Shown one piece after another: positions 8,562-16,416 of a DNA stretch of 28,884 bases (position 1 is its first letter; the number at the start of each line of letters is the position of its first letter). The position numbers were made by a program, and so were the translations under genes. The stretch is from positions 1 to 28,884 of the forward strand of contig DEFA01000004.1 of NCBI GenBank assembly GCA_002350525.1, given 5' to 3'. This DNA comes from Lachnospiraceae bacterium UBA2864 (GTDB lineage Bacteria; Bacillota; Clostridia; Lachnospirales; Lachnospiraceae). Under the pieces are notes generated by a model. The model made no database searches and had not been told where the DNA came from. It saw only the letters and a list, made by a program, of their open reading frames with translations.

Positions 8562-8936
8562 TTAAGCCTCTGCCTTCCACAGTCCGTGAAGATTGCAGTA
8601 CTCATATGCTGCAACAAGCTCATCGCCTTCTGCAATGGCAAATACAGCTACCGGTTCATCGCCCGGCTTAAGGTACTTAACCTGGAATCCTTCCTTGGTT
8701 TCAATCACTACCCATGTAATGTAATGAGCTTCGAGCATAGGATGTGCCACTTCTCCAACCTTTACGGTTACTGAATTTCCGTTCTTCTCGATAACCGGAA
8801 CATGCTTCTCCCCCGCCCCATCGGATGTATTCGGAACCAGCTCAACGGTTGTCTCGCCACAACACTTAACATCACATGCATCCTTGTTAAGATACATAAG
8901 GATGTTGCCACAGCTTACGCATTTATAAAATTTCAT
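8562..8936 (-). CDS. dfx: Desulfoferrodoxin-type superoxide reductase
   Basis: The protein reduces superoxide to hydrogen peroxide without releasing oxygen, a typical defence of anaerobes; it acts in the cytoplasm with rubredoxin or a similar donor. All metal ligands are visible in its 124 residues. The N-terminal desulforedoxin-like centre has Cys6, Cys9, Cys25 and Cys26. The catalytic Fe(His)4Cys site has His45 (EKHVP), His65 and His71 (HPMLEAH), Cys114 and His117 (CNLHG). It is therefore a two-centre (class I) enzyme of normal length (about 125). A GAGGAGG ribosome site precedes the ATG. The gene is 47 bases after guaB with no terminator between, and a strong terminator follows, so the two share a transcript. 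Confidence 0.96.
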   Translation of the reverse strand: MKFYKCVSCGNILMYLNKDACDVKCCGETTVELVPNTSDGAGEKHVPVIEKNGNSVTVKVGEVAHPMLEAHYITWVVIETKEGFQVKYLKPGDEPVAVFAIAEGDELVAAYEYCNLHGLWKAEA

Positions 8937-8983
8937 GCTTCATACCTCCTCTTTACTTTATATATGCACTAAACATATAATTC

Positions 8984-10492
8984 TTAGTTATTATCTCCCG
9001 AACCGTGCTCCTTACGGATAACGTCATGAGCACCACCTTCTACAATACTTGTAGATGATACAAGAGTAAGCTTTGCCTTATTCTGGAAGTCCTTGATATT
9101 CAGAGCACCACAGTTACACATAGTTGACTTAACCTTGCTGAGTGTTCTGTCAACATTATCCTTAAGTGGTCCTGCATAAGGAACATAAGAATCAACGCCC
9201 TCTTCGAAAGAAAGCTTCTTATCACCGCCGAGATCGTATCTCTGCCAGTTTCTTGCTCTGTTTGAGCCTTCGCCCCAGTACTCCTTAACATAGTTACCGT
9301 TTACAAGAAGCTTCTCTGTAGGACTCTCATCGAATCTTGCGAAGTATCTTCCGAGCATAACGAAATCAGCTCCCATTGCAAGTGCAAGAGTGATGTGATG
9401 ATCGTATACGATACCACCGTCAGAACAAACAGGAACATATACACCTGTCTCTTCAAAATATTCATCTCTGGCCTTACATACTTCAATAAGAGCTGTAGCC
9501 TGTCCTCTACCTATACCCTTTGTCTCTCTGGTGATACAGATAGAACCGCCGCCGATACCAACCTTTATGAAGTCAGCACCTGCATCTGCAAGGAATCTGA
9601 AACCTTCGGCATCAACTACATTTCCTGCACCAACCTTAACTGTGTCACCATACTTCTCACGGATCCATCCGAGAGTAAGCTTCTGCCACTCTGAGAATCC
9701 TTCGGAAGAATCTATACAAAGAACGTCAACACCTGCATCAACAAGTGCAGGAACCCTCTCTGCATAATCTCTTGTATTGATTCCGGCACCAACTATATAT
9801 CTCTTATGCTGATCAAGCAGTTCTCCCGGATTATCCTTATGCTCATCATAATCCTTACGGAATACGAATGATACAAGCTTTCCTGCCTCATCTACGATAG
9901 GAAGTGAATTGAGCTTGTTATCCCAGATGATATCGTTAGCTTCGCTGAGTGTGATTCCGTCCTTTGCTGTGATAAGCTTCTCAAGCGGTGTCATGAACTC
10001 ACGAACCTTAACTGTAGGCTCCATTCTGCTTACACGATAATCACGGCTTGATACGATACCTACAAGTTTTCCCTGTGAAGTTCCGTCCTCGGTAACAGCT
10101 ACCGTTGAATGTCCGGACTTCTTCTTCATCTCGATTATATCTGCAAGAGTATCATCAGGACTTACATTAGAATCGCTTTTTACAAAACCCGCCTTATAAT
10201 TCTTTACCTTGGCTACCATAGCGGCTTCATCCTCAATTGACTGAGAACCATATATAAATGAAACACCACCGCTTCTTGCAAGTGCTATAGCAAGTTTATC
10301 TCCCGATACTGACTGCATGATCGCAGATACCATAGGAATGGTCATCTCAATAGCAGGAGTCTCTCCCTTTTTGAACTTAACCAGCGGCGTATTAAGTGTA
10401 ACATTTGCAGGAATGCACTCACTGGATGAATATCCCGGAATAAGAAGATACTCGTTAAAAGTTCTTGACGGTTCTGTAATGTAAGTTGCCAT
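8984..10492 (-). CDS. guaB: IMP dehydrogenase, Tritrichomonas-like type
   Basis: The enzyme oxidises IMP to XMP with NAD+, the first step from IMP to GMP. Its 502 residues hold a TIM barrel interrupted by a pair of CBS domains (about 105-220). The active-site loop GGGSICITRE places the catalytic cysteine at 319. The mobile flap has Arg418-Tyr419 (QRYDLGG), and the NAD-site aspartate is at 261 (CIDSSEG). From memory these numbers equal those of T. foetus IMPDH (503 residues), and long stretches such as NWQRYDLGG are identical. Lys310 and Glu431, the pair tied to weak mycophenolate binding in that enzyme, are also present. GGAGG lies about 12 bases before the ATG. A weak promoter candidate (TTGCGT-N17-TAGGAT) lies upstream near 10540-10570. 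Confidence 0.97.
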   Translation of the reverse strand: MATYITEPSRTFNEYLLIPGYSSSECIPANVTLNTPLVKFKKGETPAIEMTIPMVSAIMQSVSGDKLAIALARSGGVSFIYGSQSIEDEAAMVAKVKNYKAGFVKSDSNVSPDDTLADIIEMKKKSGHSTVAVTEDGTSQGKLVGIVSSRDYRVSRMEPTVKVREFMTPLEKLITAKDGITLSEANDIIWDNKLNSLPIVDEAGKLVSFVFRKDYDEHKDNPGELLDQHKRYIVGAGINTRDYAERVPALVDAGVDVLCIDSSEGFSEWQKLTLGWIREKYGDTVKVGAGNVVDAEGFRFLADAGADFIKVGIGGGSICITRETKGIGRGQATALIEVCKARDEYFEETGVYVPVCSDGGIVYDHHITLALAMGADFVMLGRYFARFDESPTEKLLVNGNYVKEYWGEGSNRARNWQRYDLGGDKKLSFEEGVDSYVPYAGPLKDNVDRTLSKVKSTMCNCGALNIKDFQNKAKLTLVSSTSIVEGGAHDVIRKEHGSGDNN

Positions 10493-10610
10493 TTGATTTT
10501 TTCCTCCATTCTTTTAATATATTATTTTTTTGATATTTGCTCTATATCCTACCCCAATAGACAGAAAAACGCAAGCATAAATCAAGGTAATTTTTCACAA
10601 AAAATAATAG

Positions 10611-10638
10611 AAAAATAGCCGCAGATTCTCTCTGCGGC
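10611..10638 (-). terminator. Intrinsic terminator after tRNA-Thr
   Basis: A perfect 8-base stem (10638-10631 with 10625-10618, GCCGCAGA pairing with TCTGCGGC) has a 5-base loop. On the minus strand TATTTTT follows. It sits 11 bases past the tRNA and before guaB. Confidence 0.85.
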
Positions 10639-10649
10639 AAATCATTAAA

Positions 10650-10721
10650 GCTCCCGATCGGACTCGAACCGACGACCTATTGATTACGAATCAATTGCTC
10701 TACCAACTGAGCCACGGAAGC
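10650..10721 (-). tRNA. tRNA-Thr (anticodon CGU)
   Basis: The minus strand folds as a full cloverleaf. The acceptor stem is GCTTCCG with CGGGAGC (one G-U pair), the D stem GCTC/GAGC, the anticodon stem ATTGA/TCAAT with loop TTCGTAA, and the T stem GTCGG/CCGAT with loop TTCGAGT. Loop positions 3-5 give CGT, reading ACG, so threonine. Seventy-two bases are listed; the discriminator is the T at 10649. CCA is not encoded, as is usual for many Firmicute tRNAs. It has its own promoter (10774-10802) and terminator. Confidence 0.95.
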
Positions 10722-10725
10722 ATAT

Positions 10726-10770
10726 AAGAAGTTTCTGCTACGACGGTTTATGTCAAGGCAGAAACTTCTT
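10726..10770 (-). repeat. 13-base perfect inverted repeat just upstream of tRNA-Thr
   Basis: AAGAAGTTTCTGC at 10726-10738 is exactly complementary to 10758-10770, with 19 bases between. It lies between the tRNA promoter and the mature 5' end. There is no T run on either side, so it is unlikely to be an efficient terminator for the upstream gene. It may fold in the tRNA precursor leader or mark the end of the SEC-C transcript. Confidence 0.75.
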
Positions 10771-10773
10771 AGT

Positions 10774-10802
10774 ATTATAATCATAAAGTCTGATTTTAGC
10801 AA
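10774..10802 (-). promoter_or_regulatory. Promoter for tRNA-Thr, overlapping the end of the SEC-C gene
   Basis: Reading the minus strand: TTGCTA at 10802-10797, 17 bases, then a perfect TATAAT at 10779-10774. The -35 overlaps the last codons of the SEC-C gene. The expected start near 10767 gives a leader of about 45 bases before the tRNA. Confidence 0.65.
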
Positions 10803-12154
10803 GTCTTTCTTCCGCAGCATTTCTTATATTTTTTTCCACTTCCGCACGGGCACGGATCATTCGGATATATTTTCTTAGCCGCTACAGTTTTATCCCCGTA
10901 CATTTCAGCAGCCGTGAAGCCTCTGTTTATCCATACACGTCTGACATTTATAAATCTCATAAGCGGATCCATGAATTCCTTCTTCTGGGTGCTGCTTAAA
11001 GGAATCTCATATTCTTTAAACGTACGGAAAGCTTCCTGAAGCACTGCGGCAGGATTAAGATTATCCCAGTTTGTACTTCTTCTGGACGTGCTGAGATGAA
11101 GATCATCCACCAGATCCTCAAGGATTCTGTCTGCAGGATAATCTTCTTCAGCCAGATCATGTATCTGTTTGGAAAATCTTTTCTCTATAAAATCGGTTAC
11201 ATCTTTCCACTCTTTATTCTTTTCATAATAATACTCATCTTCATAGTTGAGGAACTCGACTTTTCCCGGTAAATACTGCTCCTTATGCTTTGTTACGGAA
11301 ACGATCTTTCTGAATGTCTTATCAAGATGCTTTTCCGTAAATGCGGAAAGCTGTTCTCCTGATGTCGGACCCTTTCCGTTAAATTCCGCCTTCATCTCTT
11401 CGACTTCTTTGTTATATTCGTCTTTAAAGCACTCATGCGCCATGAAACCATCTATAGACACTATGATATTCGGCAGAATATTTTCCAATATCTTATGAAC
11501 GGTAAAAACACCGAAATACTCCGGTGTGTACATTACTGTATTCTTATATATCCCTTCCGTCTTCTGATATTCGGGATACTCGGTTCCTTTTGAATATCCC
11601 TCGAAAGATCTTACTATATCTACAAAATCCGTTACATGTATGCATCCGTAAAGATTCAGTGCTGCATGTGCATATCTTCCGATAAGTCTTACATATTCAC
11701 GACGTTTCATAAAAACGTCGTCCTGTCGGAGAAGTTCAAATCTGTTAGGACATCCGAGCTCATCGAAATACTTTGCGATCATGTTATCCGGAAGATTGGC
11801 AACCAGACAGAAAGCTTCAAGAAATGTATCATTGTCGATTATATCGGTAAGATACTCTATAGCCTTTTTCTTTGTGATCTTTTTATCTCCCTCGGCATAT
11901 ACGGTTAATTCCTTATACAGAGCCTTCTCTTCTTCCGATAATTCGGCATCGAGAGAATAAAGAGGAACCTTGCCGGTTTCCTCTTTCACTGCCTCCTCCA
12001 TCTCTTTCCTTACATTCTCGGAAAGGAATTTTAAATCCGTATTATTTATAATCACTTTCGCAAATGACTGAAATATAACCTTTATCTGATCTGCAGGAAA
12101 ATGATTCAGTTTCTTCGTTATTTCCTCTTTTGTTTCTGCTGCAAGTGTATTCAT
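10796..12154 (-). CDS. SEC-C motif protein of unknown function
   Basis: The last 20 or so of its 452 residues are a SEC-C zinc-binding motif, with Cys435, Cys437, Cys446 and Cys447 in DPCPCGSGKKYKKCC; SecA and YecA-type proteins carry the same motif. The rest is a mostly helical, charged region that I do not recognise, starting with a segment rich in Glu and Lys; no membrane segment or signal peptide is visible. SEC-C motifs bind zinc and can contact SecB or the ribosome in known proteins, but no such partner can be read here. The start at 12154 has AAAGG about ten bases upstream. It follows the TPR gene by 33 bases with no terminator and is probably the last gene of the moxR operon. Confidence 0.85.
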   Translation of the reverse strand: MNTLAAETKEEITKKLNHFPADQIKVIFQSFAKVIINNTDLKFLSENVRKEMEEAVKEETGKVPLYSLDAELSEEEKALYKELTVYAEGDKKITKKKAIEYLTDIIDNDTFLEAFCLVANLPDNMIAKYFDELGCPNRFELLRQDDVFMKRREYVRLIGRYAHAALNLYGCIHVTDFVDIVRSFEGYSKGTEYPEYQKTEGIYKNTVMYTPEYFGVFTVHKILENILPNIIVSIDGFMAHECFKDEYNKEVEEMKAEFNGKGPTSGEQLSAFTEKHLDKTFRKIVSVTKHKEQYLPGKVEFLNYEDEYYYEKNKEWKDVTDFIEKRFSKQIHDLAEEDYPADRILEDLVDDLHLSTSRRSTNWDNLNPAAVLQEAFRTFKEYEIPLSSTQKKEFMDPLMRFINVRRVWINRGFTAAEMYGDKTVAAKKIYPNDPCPCGSGKKYKKCCGRKTC

Positions 12155-12187
12155 ATATGCTATACCTTTCTTATCAAGTATGTTCTT

Positions 12188-13024
12188 CTACCAGGTTTTA
12201 CCATCGTAATCATCACCGCCGTAGCCGCCCTGCTGGTTGTTATTGTTGTCCTGGCCGGACGCCTGCTGCTGATTCTGTCTGTCCTGTTCAGCCTGCTGTC
12301 TTTCCTGCATGCTGTCTCTCTTCTGCTTATCAAGTGCATCCTTTAAGTCATCTTCCCTCTTGGAAGACTCCTTCTTCTCCTGATCCTGCTGATCATCCTG
12401 ACCCTGTCCCTGCTGATCATCCTGCTGATCATTATCGGAGTTTCCTGAATTGTTCTGTTGCTGAAGTTGATCGAGCATATCATCGATATCCTTCTTAAGT
12501 TTCTCCGCATCTTCGTTATGACCGTTCGGATCATCCGGATTGGCACATCCCTCTTCGGTCAATACATTTCTTGCGGCTTTCAATTGACGAATGGCACGCT
12601 GTAAATCCTTTTCCGTACTCATAGCAGTCCAGTCAATCTTCATAAGCATACTCAGTGCAAGATTAACTCTTATATTACACTCCTTATCTTCATGAGGAGC
12701 TCCTATCTCAAGAGCTTTCTTATAGTTTGATATGGCTTCGTCATAGTTTCCGTTTTTGTATGCTACATTTCCAAGGTTATAGTATGGAAGATAGCTGTCC
12801 GGAAAATTCATCTTAAGAAGCGGCTCTTCAAACTTTTTACTGTATATCTTCTTATCATATCTTCTCAGGAATATCTCGTTCATTATATATCTGATTGAAA
12901 GAAAGAGACCGCAGATAATAAGAAGAGCACAGATGATGTCTATGATCGCCATAAAGCTTCTCGGGTTTTCTATATGAAGTTTTTCATCACGTCTCCGAGA
13001 CGACGTATTTCTCTTTTCTTCCAT
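12188..13024 (-). CDS. TPR protein of the Bat operon (BatC-like)
   Basis: The 278-residue protein has a basic N-terminus and one membrane segment at about 25-45. A TPR block follows (near 78-135, with YYNLGNVAYKNGNYDEAI). The last 100 residues are low-complexity: Gln, Asp and Asn runs, then a charged coiled stretch and a Gly-rich end (QQGGYGGDDYD). The position after two VWA genes and the TPR fold match BatC of the Bacteroides aerotolerance operon. These proteins are thought to form a membrane complex with the VWA partners; the role is not settled. The gene begins five bases after the stop of the second VWA gene. The nearest purine-rich site (GGAGAGG) lies about 16 bases back, so reinitiation is likely. 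Confidence 0.88.
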   Translation of the reverse strand: MEEKRNTSSRRRDEKLHIENPRSFMAIIDIICALLIICGLFLSIRYIMNEIFLRRYDKKIYSKKFEEPLLKMNFPDSYLPYYNLGNVAYKNGNYDEAISNYKKALEIGAPHEDKECNIRVNLALSMLMKIDWTAMSTEKDLQRAIRQLKAARNVLTEEGCANPDDPNGHNEDAEKLKKDIDDMLDQLQQQNNSGNSDNDQQDDQQGQGQDDQQDQEKKESSKREDDLKDALDKQKRDSMQERQQAEQDRQNQQQASGQDNNNNQQGGYGGDDYDGKTW

Positions 13025-13029
13025 AGGTA

Positions 13030-13992
13030 TCAGATTCGACCTCTCCTGATAATAAGTATCATTTCTACAAGAAGCAGCAGAAGCAACGGTAAAGTATAGT
13101 AAAAATATGTGTCCTCATAGCTTACGTTATCACTGCTTGCCATGGACATTGAACTACCGCTTTTAATCGAATCGACAAGGTATTCGACATTCGACTGCTT
13201 ATCCATATGGATATAATCTATATCCATCTCCTCTGCCATATCCTGCAGAGTAGTTTCGTTATATATCGACAGTGCATCCTGATGACTTTCAGGATCCTTT
13301 AGATATCCCGAAGAGCCTTTATCATACATTTTACCGCCTTCTTTGGTACCGTATCCGAGAATCGCACCACCGTCTATATACGGCTCCATTCCCGCATAGG
13401 ACTGAACCTGCTTATTTTCCGCGGTAACTTCTCCGTCACTTATAAAGAAAACCACGGTAAGTCTCTCTTCCTTCTTAGCCGATGACTTAAGCATCTCTGC
13501 CATAGCCTCGTACGGAGTATTGAGAGTAGTTCCTCTCGCATAATATCTGTCCGGTACGGAGAGCGTTGAAAAAGCATCGGATACATTTCGACTGTCCTGT
13601 GTGAACGGGCAGAGTATCTGGGCACGATTATCGAATCTGATAAGTGCGAAGTTACTTCCGGCCAGACTATCCATGATATGTTCGCAGTCCTTTAAAACTC
13701 CTGACATACGCGTATCATCGCCGTTATAATCCTCAGCCCACATACTGATTGTCGTATCGACTACAAAGAGAACATCTATATTCTTAAGTTCTACATCAAC
13801 ATTATATCTTTTACCCATTATTCGAAGGTTAATCAGAAAAACCAGAACTATCACCAGAGTAACTCTGGCTATTCTGAGGATTTTCCCCCATATTCCGATT
13901 TTCTTTCTTACGATAGCAACCACAAGTGCCGCAAGTATAAGAACCATTACCGGAATAACCACCGCTATGGGTATTATCGGGTTCGTTATCAT
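13030..13992 (-). CDS. Membrane-anchored VWA protein (BatB-like)
   Basis: Two membrane segments (about 6-28 and 40-58) are followed by a von Willebrand A domain, and one more segment near 300-315 ends the 320 residues. The metal site (MIDAS) is DTTIS at 79-83, with Thr in place of the usual first Ser, then Thr155/156 (RGTTLNTPY) and Asp186 (FISDGE). It therefore looks able to bind a divalent ion. In MoxR/Bat operons such proteins partner with the MoxR ATPase, probably as a chaperone-like machine on the cell envelope; the substrate is unknown. Its ATG overlaps the previous stop (ATGA), which implies translational coupling with the larger VWA gene. Confidence 0.92.
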   Translation of the reverse strand: MITNPIIPIAVVIPVMVLILAALVVAIVRKKIGIWGKILRIARVTLVIVLVFLINLRIMGKRYNVDVELKNIDVLFVVDTTISMWAEDYNGDDTRMSGVLKDCEHIMDSLAGSNFALIRFDNRAQILCPFTQDSRNVSDAFSTLSVPDRYYARGTTLNTPYEAMAEMLKSSAKKEERLTVVFFISDGEVTAENKQVQSYAGMEPYIDGGAILGYGTKEGGKMYDKGSSGYLKDPESHQDALSIYNETTLQDMAEEMDIDYIHMDKQSNVEYLVDSIKSGSSMSMASSDNVSYEDTYFYYTLPLLLLLLVEMILIIRRGRI

Positions 13993-15077
13993 AGCAGAAT
14001 TGCCACTCCTATTATTATAAGTAAAATGATTGAAACAACGAGAATTCTCACAGGAACCATAGGCTGATCCACAACCTTTGTAATGGTTATCTCGTTAACC
14101 TCCATAACTTTCTGAGACTGAATGTCCTTAACTATATCTCTTACGGGAAGCGAATCACTCTGCTTATAGAATACTCCGCCCGTCTTCTCGACGCATACCT
14201 GCATCTCTCTTTCGAGTTCGTCATAGTTATAGTTGTTGGTCAGCTTAAAAACATCTTCATTGGGGAATATACCGAATACCGTAACTCCGTTCTTCTTACA
14301 GAGATCGGAAGCTTCATCAAGTTCTACCAGCGGTCTTCCCAGATTCTCCTGAGCGTTATCCGTAGACATTATGATAACTCTTGTTCTGTCTTCATCATCA
14401 AGATGAGGGAAACTGTAAAGACATGATGCAAGTCCTTCACCTATGAGTGAACTTCCCTTCTGATAATTATTTATCAGTGTACCCGAATCATAATATTCCA
14501 GCTCATCCTGAAGCTCATATAACTTATCCCACTCGGCATCACTAAGATCATATCTGTTATAGAGATCCATATACTGCTTCTGAAGATCAAAATATACTTT
14601 AAGATCTTCCAGTTTTCTTAAGATAAAATCATAATCATCGGTCATCGGAACATAGAGAACGGTTGAGGTATTATATATCGTAATACCGAATCTGTCTCCG
14701 TCCAGACTCTTAACAACATCCTGCAGACTGTCTACCAGATCATAGTTCAGATAACAGATTGAATACGAAACATCAAGGTTAAGATAAATATCTCTCTTCT
14801 TGGTTCCATTACTTACTGTTTCAGTCTTGACCGGTCTTGCCATAAGTACCATAGTTGTAATGACCGCAACTATGATGCAGAACTCCATCGCAACTCTCAG
14901 AATTTTCTGTGTCAGATAGTAATGCCTGTATTCCGGAAGTTTTCTCACGAAGCTTGTATTGGCTGCCCTGACGCCGCCTTTATATTTTGTTTTCCTTTTC
15001 AAAACATGAAGAAGGACTATCGCTACGATAAGTACCGGTATTCCGATCTTCAGGATCAATGGATACTTTAGTGCCAT
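13989..15077 (-). CDS. Membrane-anchored VWA protein (BatA-like) with inserted segment
   Basis: The 362 residues hold an N-terminal membrane segment (about 8-25), a second near 62-80, a VWA domain, and a C-terminal segment (343-362). The MIDAS is DVSYS at 102-106; the third loop uses Ser209/210 (KGSSLIGEG) and Asp240 (MSTDN). Between the second VWA strand region and that loop, residues 164-207 form an extra stretch rich in Tyr, Asp, Glu and Leu, with a helical look, that standard BatA proteins do not have in this length as far as I recall. It overlaps the preceding gene by 10 bases and the next by 4. Role as for the paired VWA protein: envelope machinery driven by MoxR (family knowledge), substrate unknown. 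Confidence 0.9.
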   Translation of the reverse strand: MALKYPLILKIGIPVLIVAIVLLHVLKRKTKYKGGVRAANTSFVRKLPEYRHYYLTQKILRVAMEFCIIVAVITTMVLMARPVKTETVSNGTKKRDIYLNLDVSYSICYLNYDLVDSLQDVVKSLDGDRFGITIYNTSTVLYVPMTDDYDFILRKLEDLKVYFDLQKQYMDLYNRYDLSDAEWDKLYELQDELEYYDSGTLINNYQKGSSLIGEGLASCLYSFPHLDDEDRTRVIIMSTDNAQENLGRPLVELDEASDLCKKNGVTVFGIFPNEDVFKLTNNYNYDELEREMQVCVEKTGGVFYKQSDSLPVRDIVKDIQSQKVMEVNEITITKVVDQPMVPVRILVVSIILLIIIGVAILL

Positions 15078-15544
15078 AACTCCAGAACCTTTCTGGTCTT
15101 ATATAAAGATTTATTAACATCTGCGTATGTAAAACGCGCAAACTCCGGCTCGTAATACTCTTCTACCAACTGTGTAAGTGCAGGTATATTAACCTGTCTT
15201 ATCTCTGATAAGGTATACTTCTCAACCGGAATACCTGTCGCCTCAAAGATAAATCCTCTGATACATGAACTCATATCCTGATATGCCTGTCTTATGGATA
15301 TCCGTCCACCCCGAAGCTGTGCCTCTATGTTTCCGAGTTTACTCATATAAGAGCTTCTAATCTCCTGCAACGTCTTAGGCTTCGGTTTCTTAATCTTAAT
15401 CTTCTTAGGCCGCTTCAGCTTATCTCCGAACTTTTTTCTGAAATAAATCTGCAGAAAGATGGCTGCTGCCAAAAAAACAATTCCCAGAATAAGCCATATA
15501 AGCATATATGAAATTGGATCTTCAAGATCAACTGATATTCTCAT
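15068..15544 (-). CDS. One-TM protein of the Bat operon (DUF4381-like position)
   Basis: The 158-residue protein has one membrane segment at about 16-36, a very basic stretch (RPKKIKIKKPKPK) and a cytosolic helical domain ending in RKVLELWH. It sits where other MoxR/Bat operons have a DUF4381 or DUF4129 protein, and the layout agrees, but sequence similarity cannot be judged here. The ATG at 15544 is chosen over a TTG at 15559 because GAGAGG lies just upstream of it. The start overlaps the DUF58 gene by 17 bases, and the end overlaps the VWA gene by 10, so the whole run is tightly coupled. Confidence 0.85.
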   Translation of the reverse strand: MRISVDLEDPISYMLIWLILGIVFLAAAIFLQIYFRKKFGDKLKRPKKIKIKKPKPKTLQEIRSSYMSKLGNIEAQLRGGRISIRQAYQDMSSCIRGFIFEATGIPVEKYTLSEIRQVNIPALTQLVEEYYEPEFARFTYADVNKSLYKTRKVLELWH

Positions 15545-16403
15545 GCCTGTGCCTCTCAAACAGTTCTACTACTTTATCTATGATATCCGCCTCACGGCTG
15601 ATGGATACCATCGATACACCGTATCTCCTGTACATTTTCTCCAGATTCTCTATTCTGGATTTTCTCTCCTGCCACTCTGCCTGATAAAGCTTTTCTCTGT
15701 GGGCAGTGTACTCATCTTCGTATCTCTTACGTTCAACATCATATACATCATAACCGTACATGTATGCATCTTCTATATTCATTATCAGAAGGTCATTATT
15801 AACAGTCACTTTACGAAGGATCTTCTCTGTGATCTGCTGCATACCTGCCATATCCGTTATGCAGACTATAACCATTTTTCTTCTGATGCATTCTGCAATA
15901 TAATCGAGAAGTCCTGCCATTCCGGTCTTACCCGCGCTTCCCATATTATGTCTGCAGCGGACCATAAGGTTTTCAAAATGTGCCGCACCGGACTTGAAGT
16001 AGCTGAAATCAATTCCTCCGACAGTATCCTGCATCAAAGCAAAATCATCTCCGTGCTTATCCACAAGATAAGCAATGGTACCGAAGACATCTATCGCTAT
16101 CTCGGATTTTTCCTCATATTCGGAAGTATCCGCCAACATCTTCTCACCCGTATCAACCACAAAGAGAACATTGTGCTTTTTTTCGGCTATAAACCTTCTT
16201 ACAAGTGTCTTACCTGTTTTGGATGAAGACTTCCAGTCAATATCCTTAATGTTATCTCCATAGGCATATTCCCTGAGATCATCAAAATCAAGACTTCGTC
16301 CCCTGAAAACAGATGTAAAATCACCATCCAGAACATTTGAAGTTTTTCTGTTCGTATATAGAGATACCTGTGCTCTTATTTTTGACAGATTATCATAATC
16401 CAT
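15528..16403 (-). CDS. DUF58 domain protein
   Basis: The diagnostic DUF58 block FRGRSLDFDDLREYAYGD, followed by DIDWKSSSKTGK and LVRRF, lies at about residues 33-71 of 291. A degenerate VWA-like fold follows (FVVDTGEKM near 80-88). No membrane segment is visible, so it is a cytosolic form. DUF58 proteins nearly always sit beside MoxR ATPases; they are thought to be adaptors between MoxR and the VWA proteins, with no proven reaction. It begins 13 bases after moxR with AAGGA upstream of the ATG. Confidence 0.94.
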   Translation of the reverse strand: MDYDNLSKIRAQVSLYTNRKTSNVLDGDFTSVFRGRSLDFDDLREYAYGDNIKDIDWKSSSKTGKTLVRRFIAEKKHNVLFVVDTGEKMLADTSEYEEKSEIAIDVFGTIAYLVDKHGDDFALMQDTVGGIDFSYFKSGAAHFENLMVRCRHNMGSAGKTGMAGLLDYIAECIRRKMVIVCITDMAGMQQITEKILRKVTVNNDLLIMNIEDAYMYGYDVYDVERKRYEDEYTAHREKLYQAEWQERKSRIENLEKMYRRYGVSMVSISREADIIDKVVELFERHRHENIS

Positions 16404-16416
16404 ACTTTTATCCTTC

